In this document: piece by piece, positions 1-6,773 of the stretch
How positions within the stretch are numbered: the stretch's first letter is position 1
How the letters are laid out: each line of letters starts with the position of its first letter
From: Leucobacter sp. UBA1945
GTDB lineage: Bacteria > Actinomycetota > Actinomycetes > Actinomycetales > Microbacteriaceae
DNA: 10,455 nucleotides
Direction: 5' to 3'
NCBI GenBank assembly: GCA_002336855.1
Contig: DDEV01000129.1
Location: forward strand, 1-10,455
Translations under genes and position numbers: made by a program
The notes under the pieces: model-generated
The model's input: the letters and a program-made list of their open reading frames with translations, nothing else
Databases searched by the model: none
What the model was told of the DNA's origin: nothing

Positions 1-476
1 TCGCCGACGGCGGCCTGCAGTACTCGGGCGATATCGCGAAGGCGCTCGTCGCCGGCGCATCGTCGGTCATGATCGGTTCGCTGTTCGCGGGCACCGACGA
101 GAGCCCCGGTGACCTCGTCTTCATGGGCGGCAAGCAGTTCAAGAACTACCGCGGCATGGGTTCGCTCGGAGCGTTGCAGACCCGCGGTGAGCGCACTTCG
201 TACTCGAAGGATCGCTACTTCCAGGCAGATGCCTCGAGCGACGAGAAGCTGATTCCCGAGGGCATCGAGGGGCAGATCGCCTACCGTGGCCCGCTGCGTT
301 CGGTCGCGCACCAGCTGACCGGTGGCCTGCGCCAGTCGATGATGTACGTCGGCGCGCACACGATCGAAGAGCTGAAGGCGCGCGGCGAGTTCGTGCGCAT
401 CACCGCTGCCGGGCTGAAAGAGTCGCACCCGCACGACGTGCAGATGGTGATCGAGGCGCCGAACTACAAGCGCTAA
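1..476 (+). CDS. guaB: IMP dehydrogenase, C-terminal part (5' end outside window)
   Basis: Inosine-5'-monophosphate dehydrogenase oxidises IMP to XMP with NAD+, the committed step of guanine nucleotide synthesis, in the cytosol. The reading frame enters at base 3 and about 157 codons are visible before TAA at 474-476. This is roughly the last third of a family normally near 500 residues. Visible landmarks are the phosphate-binding strand ADGGLQYSGD, the segment SLFAGTDESPGD, the YRGMGSLGA element and the mobile flap with its Arg-Tyr dyad in KDRYFQ. The segment EGIEGQIAYRGPL and the C-terminal EAPNYKR follow. The catalytic-cysteine loop and CBS domains would lie upstream, outside the window. 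A 50-nt hairpin starts 10 bases after the stop. The match to canonical GuaB is close and I see no damage in the visible part. Confidence 0.97.
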   Translation, partial: ADGGLQYSGDIAKALVAGASSVMIGSLFAGTDESPGDLVFMGGKQFKNYRGMGSLGALQTRGERTSYSKDRYFQADASSDEKLIPEGIEGQIAYRGPLRSVAHQLTGGLRQSMMYVGAHTIEELKARGEFVRITAAGLKESHPHDVQMVIEAPNYKR

Positions 477-486
477 GTCATCTTGT

Positions 487-536
487 ACGCACAGAAGCTG
501 GGGAGTGCCGAAAGGCGATCCCCAGCTTCTGTGCGT
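487..536 (+). terminator. Long perfect hairpin after guaB, GAAA-capped
   Basis: Arms 487-504 (ACGCACAGAAGCTGGGGA) and 519-536 are exact reverse complements, giving an 18-bp stem. The 14 bases between can fold further: a G-A mismatch (505:518), a U-G wobble (506:517), then GCC/GGC (507-509 with 514-516) closed by GAAA, a GNRA tetraloop. No run of T follows (the next bases are TCCAGCC), so as an intrinsic terminator it is of the U-poor kind often proposed for actinobacteria. It could instead be an RNA-stabilising or processing hairpin at the guaB 3' end. Placement directly behind the guaB stop supports a 3'-end role. Confidence 0.8.
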
Positions 537-545
537 TCCAGCCGA

Positions 546-557
546 TAGACTGGGCTG
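546..557 (+). promoter_or_regulatory. Putative -10 box for leaderless guaB3
   Basis: TAGACT at 546-551 fits the actinobacterial -10 consensus TANNNT. Six bases (GGGCTG) separate it from the GTG at 558, so transcription would begin at or next to the start codon. No Shine-Dalgarno-like run is present just upstream of the GTG, which fits leaderless translation. The -35 position would fall inside the 3' arm of the guaB hairpin, and no good TTGACA-like hexamer is seen there. Confidence 0.6.
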
Positions 558-1679
558 GTGAGCAACGAGATCGAGATCGGCCGCGGCAAGCGCGCAAGAC
601 GTGTCTACACTTTCGACGAGATCGGCATCGTTCCGACCCGACGCACGCGTGACCCAGAGCTGGTGTCGACGGCCTGGTCGATCGACGCGTTCCAGTTCGA
701 GATTCCGGTGCTCGGCGCCCCCATGGACTCGGTGATGTCGCCCGCGACCGCAATCGCGCTCGGCAAGCTTGGCGGCCTCGGGGTGCTCAACCTTGAGGGC
801 CTCTGGACGCGCTACGAGGATCCTCAGCCGTTGCTCGACGAGCTTGCACGCCTCGGCGACGATGTCGAAGCCGTGAAGCGCATGCGCCAGCTGTATGCGG
901 AGCCCATCAAACCCGAGCTGATCCGCGACCGCCTCGGTGAGATTCGCGATGCCGGGGTGACCGTCGCTGGCGCGCTCTCGCCGCACCACACCGCAGAGTT
1001 CAGCGACACCGTGATCGGCGCGGGCGTCGATCTCTTCGTGATCCGAGGCAACACGGTGTCTGCAGAGCACGTCTCGGTTGCAGGCCGCGAACCGTTGAAC
1101 CTGAAGCAGTTCATCTACGAACTCGACGTGCCCGTGATCGTCGGCGGTGCTGCCACGTACCAGTCGGCGCTGCACCTCATGCGCACAGGCGCGGCCGGCG
1201 TGCTCGTCGGCTTCGGCGGTGGCGCGTCTTCGACGACCCGCGTTACCCTCGGCATTCGCGCACCAATGGCGAGCGCCATTGCCGATGTTGCCGGCGCGCG
1301 CACCGACTACCTCGACGAGTCGGGTGGGCGCTACGTGCACGTGATCGCAGACGGTGGCCTCGGCAGCTCTGGCGATCTGATCAAGGCGATGGCCTGCGGT
1401 GCTGACGCTGTGATGCTCGGTGCGGCGCTCGCGCGCGCCACCGATGCTCCCGGCAAGGGCTGGCACTGGGGTCAAGAGGCGCACCACGACGAACTGCCCC
1501 GCGGCAAGCGCGTGCACGTTGGCGGCGTGGCACCGCTCGAAGAGATCATCTCGGGCCCCGCGCATATTGCAGACGGCAGCGCGAACCTGATCGGCGCCCT
1601 GCGCCGGGCCATGGCGACCACCGGCTACAGCGAACTCAAGGAGTTCCAGCGGGTCGGCGTCGTCTACGCAGAACGGTAG
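558..1679 (+). CDS. guaB3: GuaB3-family IMP dehydrogenase-related protein
   Basis: This 373-residue protein is a CBS-less member of the IMP dehydrogenase/GMP reductase TIM-barrel superfamily, and the length is usual for GuaB3. Landmarks are EIGRGKRARRVYTFDEI at the N-terminus, the barrel segment GAPMDSVMSP with GGLGVLNLEG, and the phosphate-site strand VIADGGLGSSGDL. The C-terminal GYSELKEFQRVGV is also typical of actinobacterial GuaB3. The loop that carries the catalytic Cys in IMPDH (GPGSICTTR) reads GGGASSTTR at residues 220-228, with Ser225 in the Cys position. The RYFQ flap dyad seen in the neighbouring guaB is not apparent. Cyanobacterial GuaB3 has been reported as an IMP dehydrogenase, while the actinobacterial role is, to my knowledge, unsettled. 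The GTG start is chosen because it sits 6 nt behind a -10 box. Family assignment is firm; activity is unknown. Confidence 0.93.
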   Translation: MSNEIEIGRGKRARRVYTFDEIGIVPTRRTRDPELVSTAWSIDAFQFEIPVLGAPMDSVMSPATAIALGKLGGLGVLNLEGLWTRYEDPQPLLDELARLGDDVEAVKRMRQLYAEPIKPELIRDRLGEIRDAGVTVAGALSPHHTAEFSDTVIGAGVDLFVIRGNTVSAEHVSVAGREPLNLKQFIYELDVPVIVGGAATYQSALHLMRTGAAGVLVGFGGGASSTTRVTLGIRAPMASAIADVAGARTDYLDESGGRYVHVIADGGLGSSGDLIKAMACGADAVMLGAALARATDAPGKGWHWGQEAHHDELPRGKRVHVGGVAPLEEIISGPAHIADGSANLIGALRRAMATTGYSELKEFQRVGVVYAER

Positions 1680-1723
1680 ACCGACACCCGGCGAGCGAGC
1701 CCCCACAAGAGGAGACGGAACGC

Positions 1724-3511
1724 ATGACCACCGCAAAGCTCGGACCGAGCGAGCGCGAAACCGCGCTCCAGACCCTTCGCGATCCCGAGCACGAACTCGA
1801 CGTGCTCGTGATCGGCGGCGGCATCACCGGCACTGGTGCAGCGCTCGACGCGGTGACCCGCGGCCTGTCGACGGGGCTCGTTGAGTCTCGCGACTGGGGG
1901 TTTGGTACCTCGAGCCGGTCATCGAAGCTGGTGCACGGCGGCATTCGCTATCTCGAGCAGATGAACTTCGGGCTCGTGCGTGAGGCTCTCATCGAACGCG
2001 GCCTGCTGCTGCAGCGGCTTGCTCCGCACCTCGTGCGTCCGGTGCGCTTTCTGTACCCAGTGACCACCCCGGTGATTGAGCGCGCCTATGTGGGTGCTGG
2101 CATGATGCTGTACGACCTGTTCGCGCGCACGGGCGGCACGGCACCCGGCGTGCCTTGGCATCAGCACGTGAGCCGCAGGCGACTCGTGCGCGAGGCGCCC
2201 GGGCTTCGCCCGCACGCGTTTCGTGGCGGCCTCAGCTACAGCGATGCCCAGGTCGATGACGCGCGCTACGTCGCGATGCTCGCCCGCACGGCCGCTTCGT
2301 ACGGCGCGCATGTGGCAAGCCGCGTTCGCGTCGAGGGCTTTCTCAAGGTCGGTGAGCGCGTGGTCGGTGTCACGGCGCGCGACCTGATGACCGATGAGAC
2401 GTTCGAGATTCGCGCGAAGCAGGTCGTCAACGCCACTGGCGTATGGACCAACGATCTGCAGGCGCTCGTGGGGGAGCGGGCCACGTTCTCGGTGCGCGCG
2501 TCGAAAGGCATCCACCTGGTCGTGCCGCGCGACCGTTTTCGTTCGAAGTACGGGTTGCTGCTGCGCACCGAGAAGAGTGTGCTCTTTGTCATTCCGTGGG
2601 GCAGGCACTGGCTCATCGGCACCACCGACACCGACTGGGAGCTCGATAAGGCGCATCCGGCCGCGACCGCAGCCGACATCGACTACCTGCTCGAACACGT
2701 CAACCGCGTCTTGAAGACCCCGCTCACCAGAGACGATGTCGAGGGCGTGTATGCGGGCCTGCGGCCCTTGCTCGCTGGCGAGAGTGACGAGACTTCGAAG
2801 CTCTCGCGCGAGCACCTGGTCGCGCAGCCGGTACCCGGCCTCGTTATGGTTGCGGGCGGCAAGTGGACGACCTATCGGGTGATGGCGAAAGACGCGATCG
2901 ATGCCGCAGCAGACGCGCTCGACGGGCGCGTGCCGCCCTCGATCACGGCCGAGGTGCCGCTGCTCGGTGCAGAGGGTTACAAGGCCGCCTGGAACCGCCG
3001 CGGGCGCGTGGCGCGGGCGTTCGACGTGCACCAGACCCGCATCGAACACCTGCTGCACCGCTACGGCTCGCTCGCAAACGAGCTGCTCGACCTCGTCAAG
3101 GAGCGCCCGGAGCTTGCCGAGCCGCTGCCCGGCGCAGACGACTACCTCGGCGTCGAGGTCGTGTATGCGGCGAGCCACGAAGGTGCGCTGCACCTCGACG
3201 ATGTGCTCGCACGGCGCACCCGCATCTCGATCGAAGCGTGGGATCGCGGCGTATCTGCTGCTCCCGTCGCCGCCGATCTGATGGCTGAGGTGCTCGGCTG
3301 GTCGGCCCAGCGCCGAGACGACGAGGTCGCCAAGTACCTCGCGCGAGTTGAGGCTGAAATCGCGAGCCAGCAACAGTTGAGCGACGAGGCGGCTGATCGT
3401 GTGCGCCTGAGCGCACCCGAGCCGAGCGTATCGCCCGCTGCGGCGAAGTCGCGATCCTCGAAGCCGAAAGGTGCGGCGCGACCGGCTCAGAACGCAGGCC
3501 GCGGCGAGTGA
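1724..3511 (+). CDS. glpD: Glycerol-3-phosphate dehydrogenase (FAD, quinone-linked)
   Basis: GlpD oxidises sn-glycerol-3-phosphate to dihydroxyacetone phosphate and passes electrons through FAD to membrane quinone; it is a peripheral membrane enzyme. The protein has 595 residues. A Rossmann FAD motif lies near residues 27-40 (LVIGGGITGTGAALDA), followed by the family signature SSRSSKLVHGGIRYLEQ. WLIGTTDTDWE and VAGGKWTTYR lie in the core, and a C-terminal DAO_C-type helical domain contains LDDVLARRTRISIE. The last 45 or so residues form an Ala/Pro/Ser/Lys-rich tail beyond the domain. A clear Shine-Dalgarno run, AAGAGGAG at 1707-1714, sits 9 nt before the ATG. The gene follows guaB3 by 44 bp with no evident terminator between them, and its stop overlaps the start of the SURF1 gene (GTGA), implying coupling. 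It may share the G3P pool with the phosphodiesterase at 8429. Confidence 0.95.
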   Translation: MTTAKLGPSERETALQTLRDPEHELDVLVIGGGITGTGAALDAVTRGLSTGLVESRDWGFGTSSRSSKLVHGGIRYLEQMNFGLVREALIERGLLLQRLAPHLVRPVRFLYPVTTPVIERAYVGAGMMLYDLFARTGGTAPGVPWHQHVSRRRLVREAPGLRPHAFRGGLSYSDAQVDDARYVAMLARTAASYGAHVASRVRVEGFLKVGERVVGVTARDLMTDETFEIRAKQVVNATGVWTNDLQALVGERATFSVRASKGIHLVVPRDRFRSKYGLLLRTEKSVLFVIPWGRHWLIGTTDTDWELDKAHPAATAADIDYLLEHVNRVLKTPLTRDDVEGVYAGLRPLLAGESDETSKLSREHLVAQPVPGLVMVAGGKWTTYRVMAKDAIDAAADALDGRVPPSITAEVPLLGAEGYKAAWNRRGRVARAFDVHQTRIEHLLHRYGSLANELLDLVKERPELAEPLPGADDYLGVEVVYAASHEGALHLDDVLARRTRISIEAWDRGVSAAPVAADLMAEVLGWSAQRRDDEVAKYLARVEAEIASQQQLSDEAADRVRLSAPEPSVSPAAAKSRSSKPKGAARPAQNAGRGE

Positions 3512-4374
3512 CTGAACAGCCCAGGCGCCGCGAGCGCCTGTCGTACGACGGAGACCCTACTCTCGGCGCGGTCATGCGCATGCCGAAATGGATCGGCGCG
3601 CTGCTCTTGGCGCTGCTCGTCGCGGGTGGTTTCGCCTGGCTTGGGCAGTGGCAACTCAGCCACGCGGTGACGCTGAACAACGAGAGCGCGGTCGATGACG
3701 CGACCGTGCGCCCGCTGAACGAGGTCACGGCTCCCGGCAAACCCGTGACTGACGAGAGTGCAGGCTACGTGTTCGACGCGACTGGGGCGTTCGTGGCGGG
3801 CGACTTCATGGTCGTCGAGCAGCGTCGCAACGGTGACAAAGAGGGCGCCTGGGTGGTCGGCCATTTCGATGTGCAAGGATCGCCGTCAGGCGGCCTTGCC
3901 GTTGCGATCGGCTGGGCACCCGACGTGGCAGCGGCGAAGCTCTCTCTGCAAGCAGTCGAACGGCAGTTTGCTGGCAAGGAGCTCGCAATCGAGGGGCGCT
4001 ACATGCCTGGCGACGCACCCGTGGTGCCGAGCCCGGGCTCAGATCCCGCCTCGCTGCTCAGTATGGCGCCGTCACAGCTGGTGAACCTCTGGCAGCCCTT
4101 CGAGGGCGGTTCGTACGCCGGGTTTTTTGTGATGCATCCCGGTGGCGAACTCAACGCTGACCAACTCATCGATGCCGGCCTCGAGACGATCGATTCGGTG
4201 CCGCCGCTGCCCGTCGGCGCGATCAACTGGCTCAACCTGTTCTACGCGGTCGAGTGGGTGGTGTTCGCAGGCTTCGCGATCTTCTTCTGGTACCGACTCG
4301 TGCGCGACGACTGGGAGAAGATTCACGAACTGAAGCTCTTGGCGGTGGCCGAGAGCACCGCCGCCGAAGAATAG
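3508..4374 (+). CDS. SURF1 family cytochrome oxidase assembly protein
   Basis: SURF1 proteins assist heme a insertion and assembly of cytochrome c oxidase in the membrane. The protein has 288 residues with the family's two-span layout. A first transmembrane helix (about residues 28-46) runs into FAWLGQWQLSHA, the SURF1 N-terminal signature. A large external domain follows, then a second helix (about 239-261) containing FYAVEWVVFAGFAIFFWYR. A charged cytoplasmic tail of about 25 residues ends the protein. The GTG start overlaps the glpD stop by 4 bp, and AGG at 3496-3498 is only a partial ribosome site. In-frame ATGs at 3574 and 3580 would remove a polar 22-24 residue leader and still keep the first helix, so the start is uncertain. 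The DUF3817 gene follows almost without a gap. No heme-binding residue can be assigned from sequence alone. Confidence 0.9.
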   Translation: MTEQPRRRERLSYDGDPTLGAVMRMPKWIGALLLALLVAGGFAWLGQWQLSHAVTLNNESAVDDATVRPLNEVTAPGKPVTDESAGYVFDATGAFVAGDFMVVEQRRNGDKEGAWVVGHFDVQGSPSGGLAVAIGWAPDVAAAKLSLQAVERQFAGKELAIEGRYMPGDAPVVPSPGSDPASLLSMAPSQLVNLWQPFEGGSYAGFFVMHPGGELNADQLIDAGLETIDSVPPLPVGAINWLNLFYAVEWVVFAGFAIFFWYRLVRDDWEKIHELKLLAVAESTAAEE

Positions 4375-4384
4375 AATGGAAACC
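4372..4384 (+). promoter_or_regulatory. Internal -10 box overlapping the SURF1 stop
   Basis: TAGAAT at 4372-4377 contains the TAG stop of the SURF1 gene and matches TANNNT well. Seven bases (GGAAACC) separate it from an ATG at 4385, so it could drive a leaderless DUF3817-guaA transcript inside the operon. No convincing -35 element is seen 16-18 bp upstream. The same geometry occurs at 546 and 8416 in this window, which raises confidence a little. Confidence 0.5.
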
Positions 4385-4879
4385 ATGGTTTTGCAGCCCA
4401 AGCCCGTTGACTACCCGCGCATTCGCAGGGCCCTCAGCATCTACAAGGTCACCTCGGTGATCACCGGTGTGATGCTGTTGCTGCTGTGCGCGGTGATGGT
4501 CATGAAGTATGTCTTCGGGGTGCAGCTGTTTTTGTTCACGCCCGACGGTTTCGCCAAGTTCGAGCCGCTCGCGCCCGAGGGCGTTGAGGCCGATTTCGCG
4601 CCGGCTGGTTTCGACCTGTTCAAGGCGATTCTGATCGCCCACGGCTGGTTCTACGTCGTCTACCTGATCTCGAACTTCATGCTGTGGAGCCCGATGCGTT
4701 GGTCGTTCATGCGATTCTTGCTGCTCGCGCTCGGTGGCGTGATCCCGCTTATGTCGTTCTTTCTCGAGGTGCGCACTGCGCGCGAGGTGAACGCGCTTCT
4801 CGACTCCCACAACGGTGGATCAGCTGAGGCGCAGCCTCAGCGATCCTCGACCGAATCCATTACGGAAGGCAACGTATGA
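4385..4879 (+). CDS. DUF3817 integral membrane protein
   Basis: This small membrane protein matches the actinobacterial DUF3817 family; its biochemical role is unknown. Counting from an upstream in-frame ATG at 4376, it has 167 residues. Hydrophobic helices lie at about 26-46 (TSVITGVMLLLLCAVMVMKY), 84-104 (containing HGWFYVVYL) and 112-131 (containing GGVIPLMSFFLE). These three segments are the family's recognisable core. A polar tail of about 35 residues follows. I prefer the ATG at 4385, giving 164 residues, because it lies 7 nt behind a TAGAAT -10 box; 4376 would add only three residues. The stop overlaps the guaA start (ATGA), so the two are probably translationally coupled. Adjacency to guaA is common in related actinobacteria as far as I know, but no functional link is established. 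Confidence 0.88.
   Translation: MVLQPKPVDYPRIRRALSIYKVTSVITGVMLLLLCAVMVMKYVFGVQLFLFTPDGFAKFEPLAPEGVEADFAPAGFDLFKAILIAHGWFYVVYLISNFMLWSPMRWSFMRFLLLALGGVIPLMSFFLEVRTAREVNALLDSHNGGSAEAQPQRSSTESITEGNV
4864..4869 (+). promoter_or_regulatory. Ribosome binding site of guaA
   Basis: GGAAGG lies 6 nt before the ATG at 4876, inside the last codons of the DUF3817 gene. It fixes the guaA start at the ATGA overlap. Confidence 0.7.
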
Positions 4880-6453
4880 ACGCCACACCAACGCACCGAC
4901 CGGTGCTCGTCGTCGACTTCGGCGCGCAGTACGCGCAGCTGATCGCGCGCCGAGTGCGCGAGGCCGGCGTGTACTCCGAGCTGGTGCCGCACACGATCAC
5001 CGCAGCCGAGGTTCGTGAGATGAACCCGCTCGGCATCGTGATGTCAGGCGGCCCCTCATCGGTCTACGAAGAGGGTGCCCCGCAGTTCGACGCTGAGATC
5101 TTCGAGCTCGGAGTGCCCATGCTCGGCATCTGCTACGGGTTTCAGATCATGGCGCACACGCTCGGCGGCACGGTGGGCAACACCGGCGATCGCGAATACG
5201 GCGGTGTCGAGGCCAAGGTGCTCGGCGACGGCGGCGCGATTCTCGGCGGGCAGCCCGAGACGCAGAACGTCTGGATGAGCCACGGCGACGCCGTGCAGCA
5301 GGCGCCTGAGGGCTTCGACGTCTATGCCAGCACCGATGTCACCCCGGTTGCGGCGTTCGGCTCGCCCGCGCGCAAGCTCTACGGTGTGCAGTGGCATCCC
5401 GAGGTGAAGCACTCGGATCACGGCCAGCGTGTGCTCGAGAACTTCTTGCACCACGTCGCGGGCATTCCCGCCGACTGGACGGCAGGCAACGTGATCGCTG
5501 AGCAGGTCGAGGCGATCCGCGCACAGGTCGGCAACGCGCGCGTCATCTCGGCGCTTTCGGGCGGTGTCGACTCGGCCGTGTCGACCGCGCTGGTGCACAA
5601 GGCGATCGGCGATCAGCTCACCGCAGTGTTCGTCGACCACGGTCTGCTGCGCAAGGGCGAGCGCGAGCAGGTTGAGCGCGACTACGTGGCGTCGACCGGC
5701 GTGCGCCTCATCACCGTTGACGCCGCAGACACCTTTCTCGGCCACCTCAAGGGTGTGACCGACCCCGAAGAGAAGCGCAAGATCATCGGCCGCGAGTTCA
5801 TTCGCGCGTTCGAGCAGGTGCAGCGCGACCTCGTCGCAGAGGCTGCCGCCTCAGGCGAATCGGTGAAGTTTCTCGTGCAGGGCACGCTCTACCCCGACGT
5901 CGTAGAGTCGGGCGGCGGTACCGGCACCGCGAACATCAAGAGCCACCACAATGTCGGCGGCCTACCCGACGATCTCGACTTCGAACTGATCGAGCCACTG
6001 CGCGCGCTGTTCAAAGACGAGGTGCGTGCGATCGGCCGAGAGCTCGGCATTCCCGAGGCGATCGTTGGCCGCCAGCCGTTCCCCGGTCCCGGCCTGGGCA
6101 TTCGCATCGTCGGCGAGGTGACTCGTGAGCGCCTCGACGTGCTTCGCGAGGCTGACGCCATCGCGCGCGCCGAGCTGACAGCTGCTGGTCTCGATGAGTC
6201 GATCTGGCAGTGCCCGGTCGTATTGCTCGCAGACGTGCGCTCGGTCGGAGTGCAGGGCGACGGCCGCACCTATGGTCACCCGATCGTGCTGCGCCCGGTG
6301 TCGTCTGAGGACGCGATGACCGCCGACTGGACGCGCGTGCCCTACGACGTGCTGGCTCGCATCTCGAACAAGATCACCAACCAGGTGCCCGAGGTCAACC
6401 GAGTGGTACTCGACGTGACGTCGAAGCCGCCGGGAACCATCGAGTGGGAATGA
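4876..6453 (+). CDS. guaA: GMP synthase (glutamine-hydrolysing)
   Basis: GuaA converts XMP to GMP using ATP and ammonia released from glutamine, the last step of guanylate synthesis. The 525-residue length is normal for the two-domain enzyme. The N-terminal class I amidotransferase domain has the nucleophile Cys86 in GICYGFQ and His174/Glu176 in QWHPEV. The ATP-pyrophosphatase domain carries the P-loop SGGVDS at residues 228-233. The dimerisation domain ends in KPPGTIEWE, the conserved C-terminus. The ATG overlaps the DUF3817 stop and is preceded by GGAAGG at 6 nt. It shares the pathway with guaB at the left edge, but four genes lie between them. Two intrinsic terminators follow, the first beginning at the base after the stop codon. 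No purine riboswitch is possible directly upstream because the preceding gene overlaps. Confidence 0.98.
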   Translation: MNATPTHRPVLVVDFGAQYAQLIARRVREAGVYSELVPHTITAAEVREMNPLGIVMSGGPSSVYEEGAPQFDAEIFELGVPMLGICYGFQIMAHTLGGTVGNTGDREYGGVEAKVLGDGGAILGGQPETQNVWMSHGDAVQQAPEGFDVYASTDVTPVAAFGSPARKLYGVQWHPEVKHSDHGQRVLENFLHHVAGIPADWTAGNVIAEQVEAIRAQVGNARVISALSGGVDSAVSTALVHKAIGDQLTAVFVDHGLLRKGEREQVERDYVASTGVRLITVDAADTFLGHLKGVTDPEEKRKIIGREFIRAFEQVQRDLVAEAAASGESVKFLVQGTLYPDVVESGGGTGTANIKSHHNVGGLPDDLDFELIEPLRALFKDEVRAIGRELGIPEAIVGRQPFPGPGLGIRIVGEVTRERLDVLREADAIARAELTAAGLDESIWQCPVVLLADVRSVGVQGDGRTYGHPIVLRPVSSEDAMTADWTRVPYDVLARISNKITNQVPEVNRVVLDVTSKPPGTIEWE

Positions 6454-6492
6454 GAAAAGGGGGCTACGGCCCCCTTTTCGTGTTCCCGCGAG
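6441..6492 (+). repeat. Direct repeat copy 1 (guaA 3' end plus terminator)
   Basis: The last guaA codons, its stop and the 5' arm of terminator 1 (6441-6464, 24 bases) recur exactly at 6530-6553, 89 bp downstream. Weaker similarity continues past the hairpin: 6481-6492 (TGTTCCCGCGAG) resembles 6577-6588 (TGTTTCCTCGAG), 10 of 12 bases. This looks like a partial tandem duplication that has since diverged. Confidence 0.8.
6454..6479 (+). terminator. guaA terminator 1, UACG-capped hairpin
   Basis: Arms GAAAAGGGGGC (6454-6464) and GCCCCCTTTTC (6469-6479) are perfect complements. The loop is TACG closed by C-G, a cUNCGg tetraloop. The stem begins at the base after the guaA stop. The T run (6475-6478) lies within the 3' arm, and CGTGTT follows, so termination may be leaky; a second terminator follows 65 bp on. 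Confidence 0.9.
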
Positions 6493-6529
6493 TAATAAAC
6501 ACAGTGTGGCACTCGGGCGCGGGAGCGGC

Positions 6530-6588
6530 CGAGTGGGAATGAGAAAAGGGGGCGCTGCGGCGCCCCCTTTTTCTTTTGTTTCCTCGAG
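6530..6588 (+). repeat. Direct repeat copy 2 (decayed guaA tail plus terminator)
   Basis: This is the second copy of the unit at 6441-6492. It keeps the reading GAG TGG GAA TGA that ends guaA, but without the coding sequence in front, so it is a non-coding remnant. Bases just upstream (CGGGA at 6520-6524 against 6431-6435) also match, suggesting that the duplicated segment began a little further inside guaA. Confidence 0.75.
6544..6577 (+). terminator. Terminator 2, UGCG-capped hairpin with T tract
   Basis: Arms AAAAGGGGGCGC (6544-6555) and GCGCCCCCTTTT (6560-6571) form a perfect 12-bp stem. The loop is TGCG closed by C-G, again a cUNCGg tetraloop. The tract TTTTTCTTTT (6568-6577) follows, making this the strongest intrinsic terminator in the window. 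It would catch read-through from terminator 1. Confidence 0.92.
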
Positions 6589-6773
6589 CCATTGCTCTCG
6601 GCATCGTGAGCGGTCGAGGTGGCCCTCCCAGCTTGTCGCTCACAGGCCGGCGTCTGAACTTGTTTTCACGAGTTTTGTGAGTAAGCCGTTTTCGGCTTCG
6701 TTCGCCGCATATTCTGCTGATATCAGTACGGTGCGATTCGCCTGAAAAGGTGGGTTGTGTCAGTCGTTCTTGT

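Noticed and set aside
1919..3373. Long open frame on the minus strand opposite glpD
   Set aside because: It lies wholly antisense to an unmistakable glpD, has Arg/His-rich sequence without family features, and is explained by high-GC codon bias.
3096..3740. 214-codon minus-strand frame over the glpD/SURF1 junction
   Set aside because: It is antisense to two supported genes, with shadow-like composition.
5056..5745. 229-codon minus-strand frame opposite guaA
   Set aside because: It is antisense to conserved guaA domains; no motif or ribosome site supports it.
6484..6524. Inverted repeat TCCCGCG / CGCGGGA
   Set aside because: Seven bases with a 27-base loop between two strong terminators; likely chance in GC-rich DNA.
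6606..6643. Inverted repeat GTGAGCG / CGCTCAC
   Set aside because: Seven bases with a 24-base loop, not placed at a promoter or gene end; too weak to call an operator.
6683..6698. Short palindrome AAGCCG-TTTT-CGGCTT
   Set aside because: A perfect 6-bp hairpin but without a T tract, gene end or second copy; noted only within the intergenic description.
6506..6745. 79-codon frame across the guaA downstream region
   Set aside because: It reads straight through the second terminator and the repeat, lacks a ribosome site and resembles no protein.
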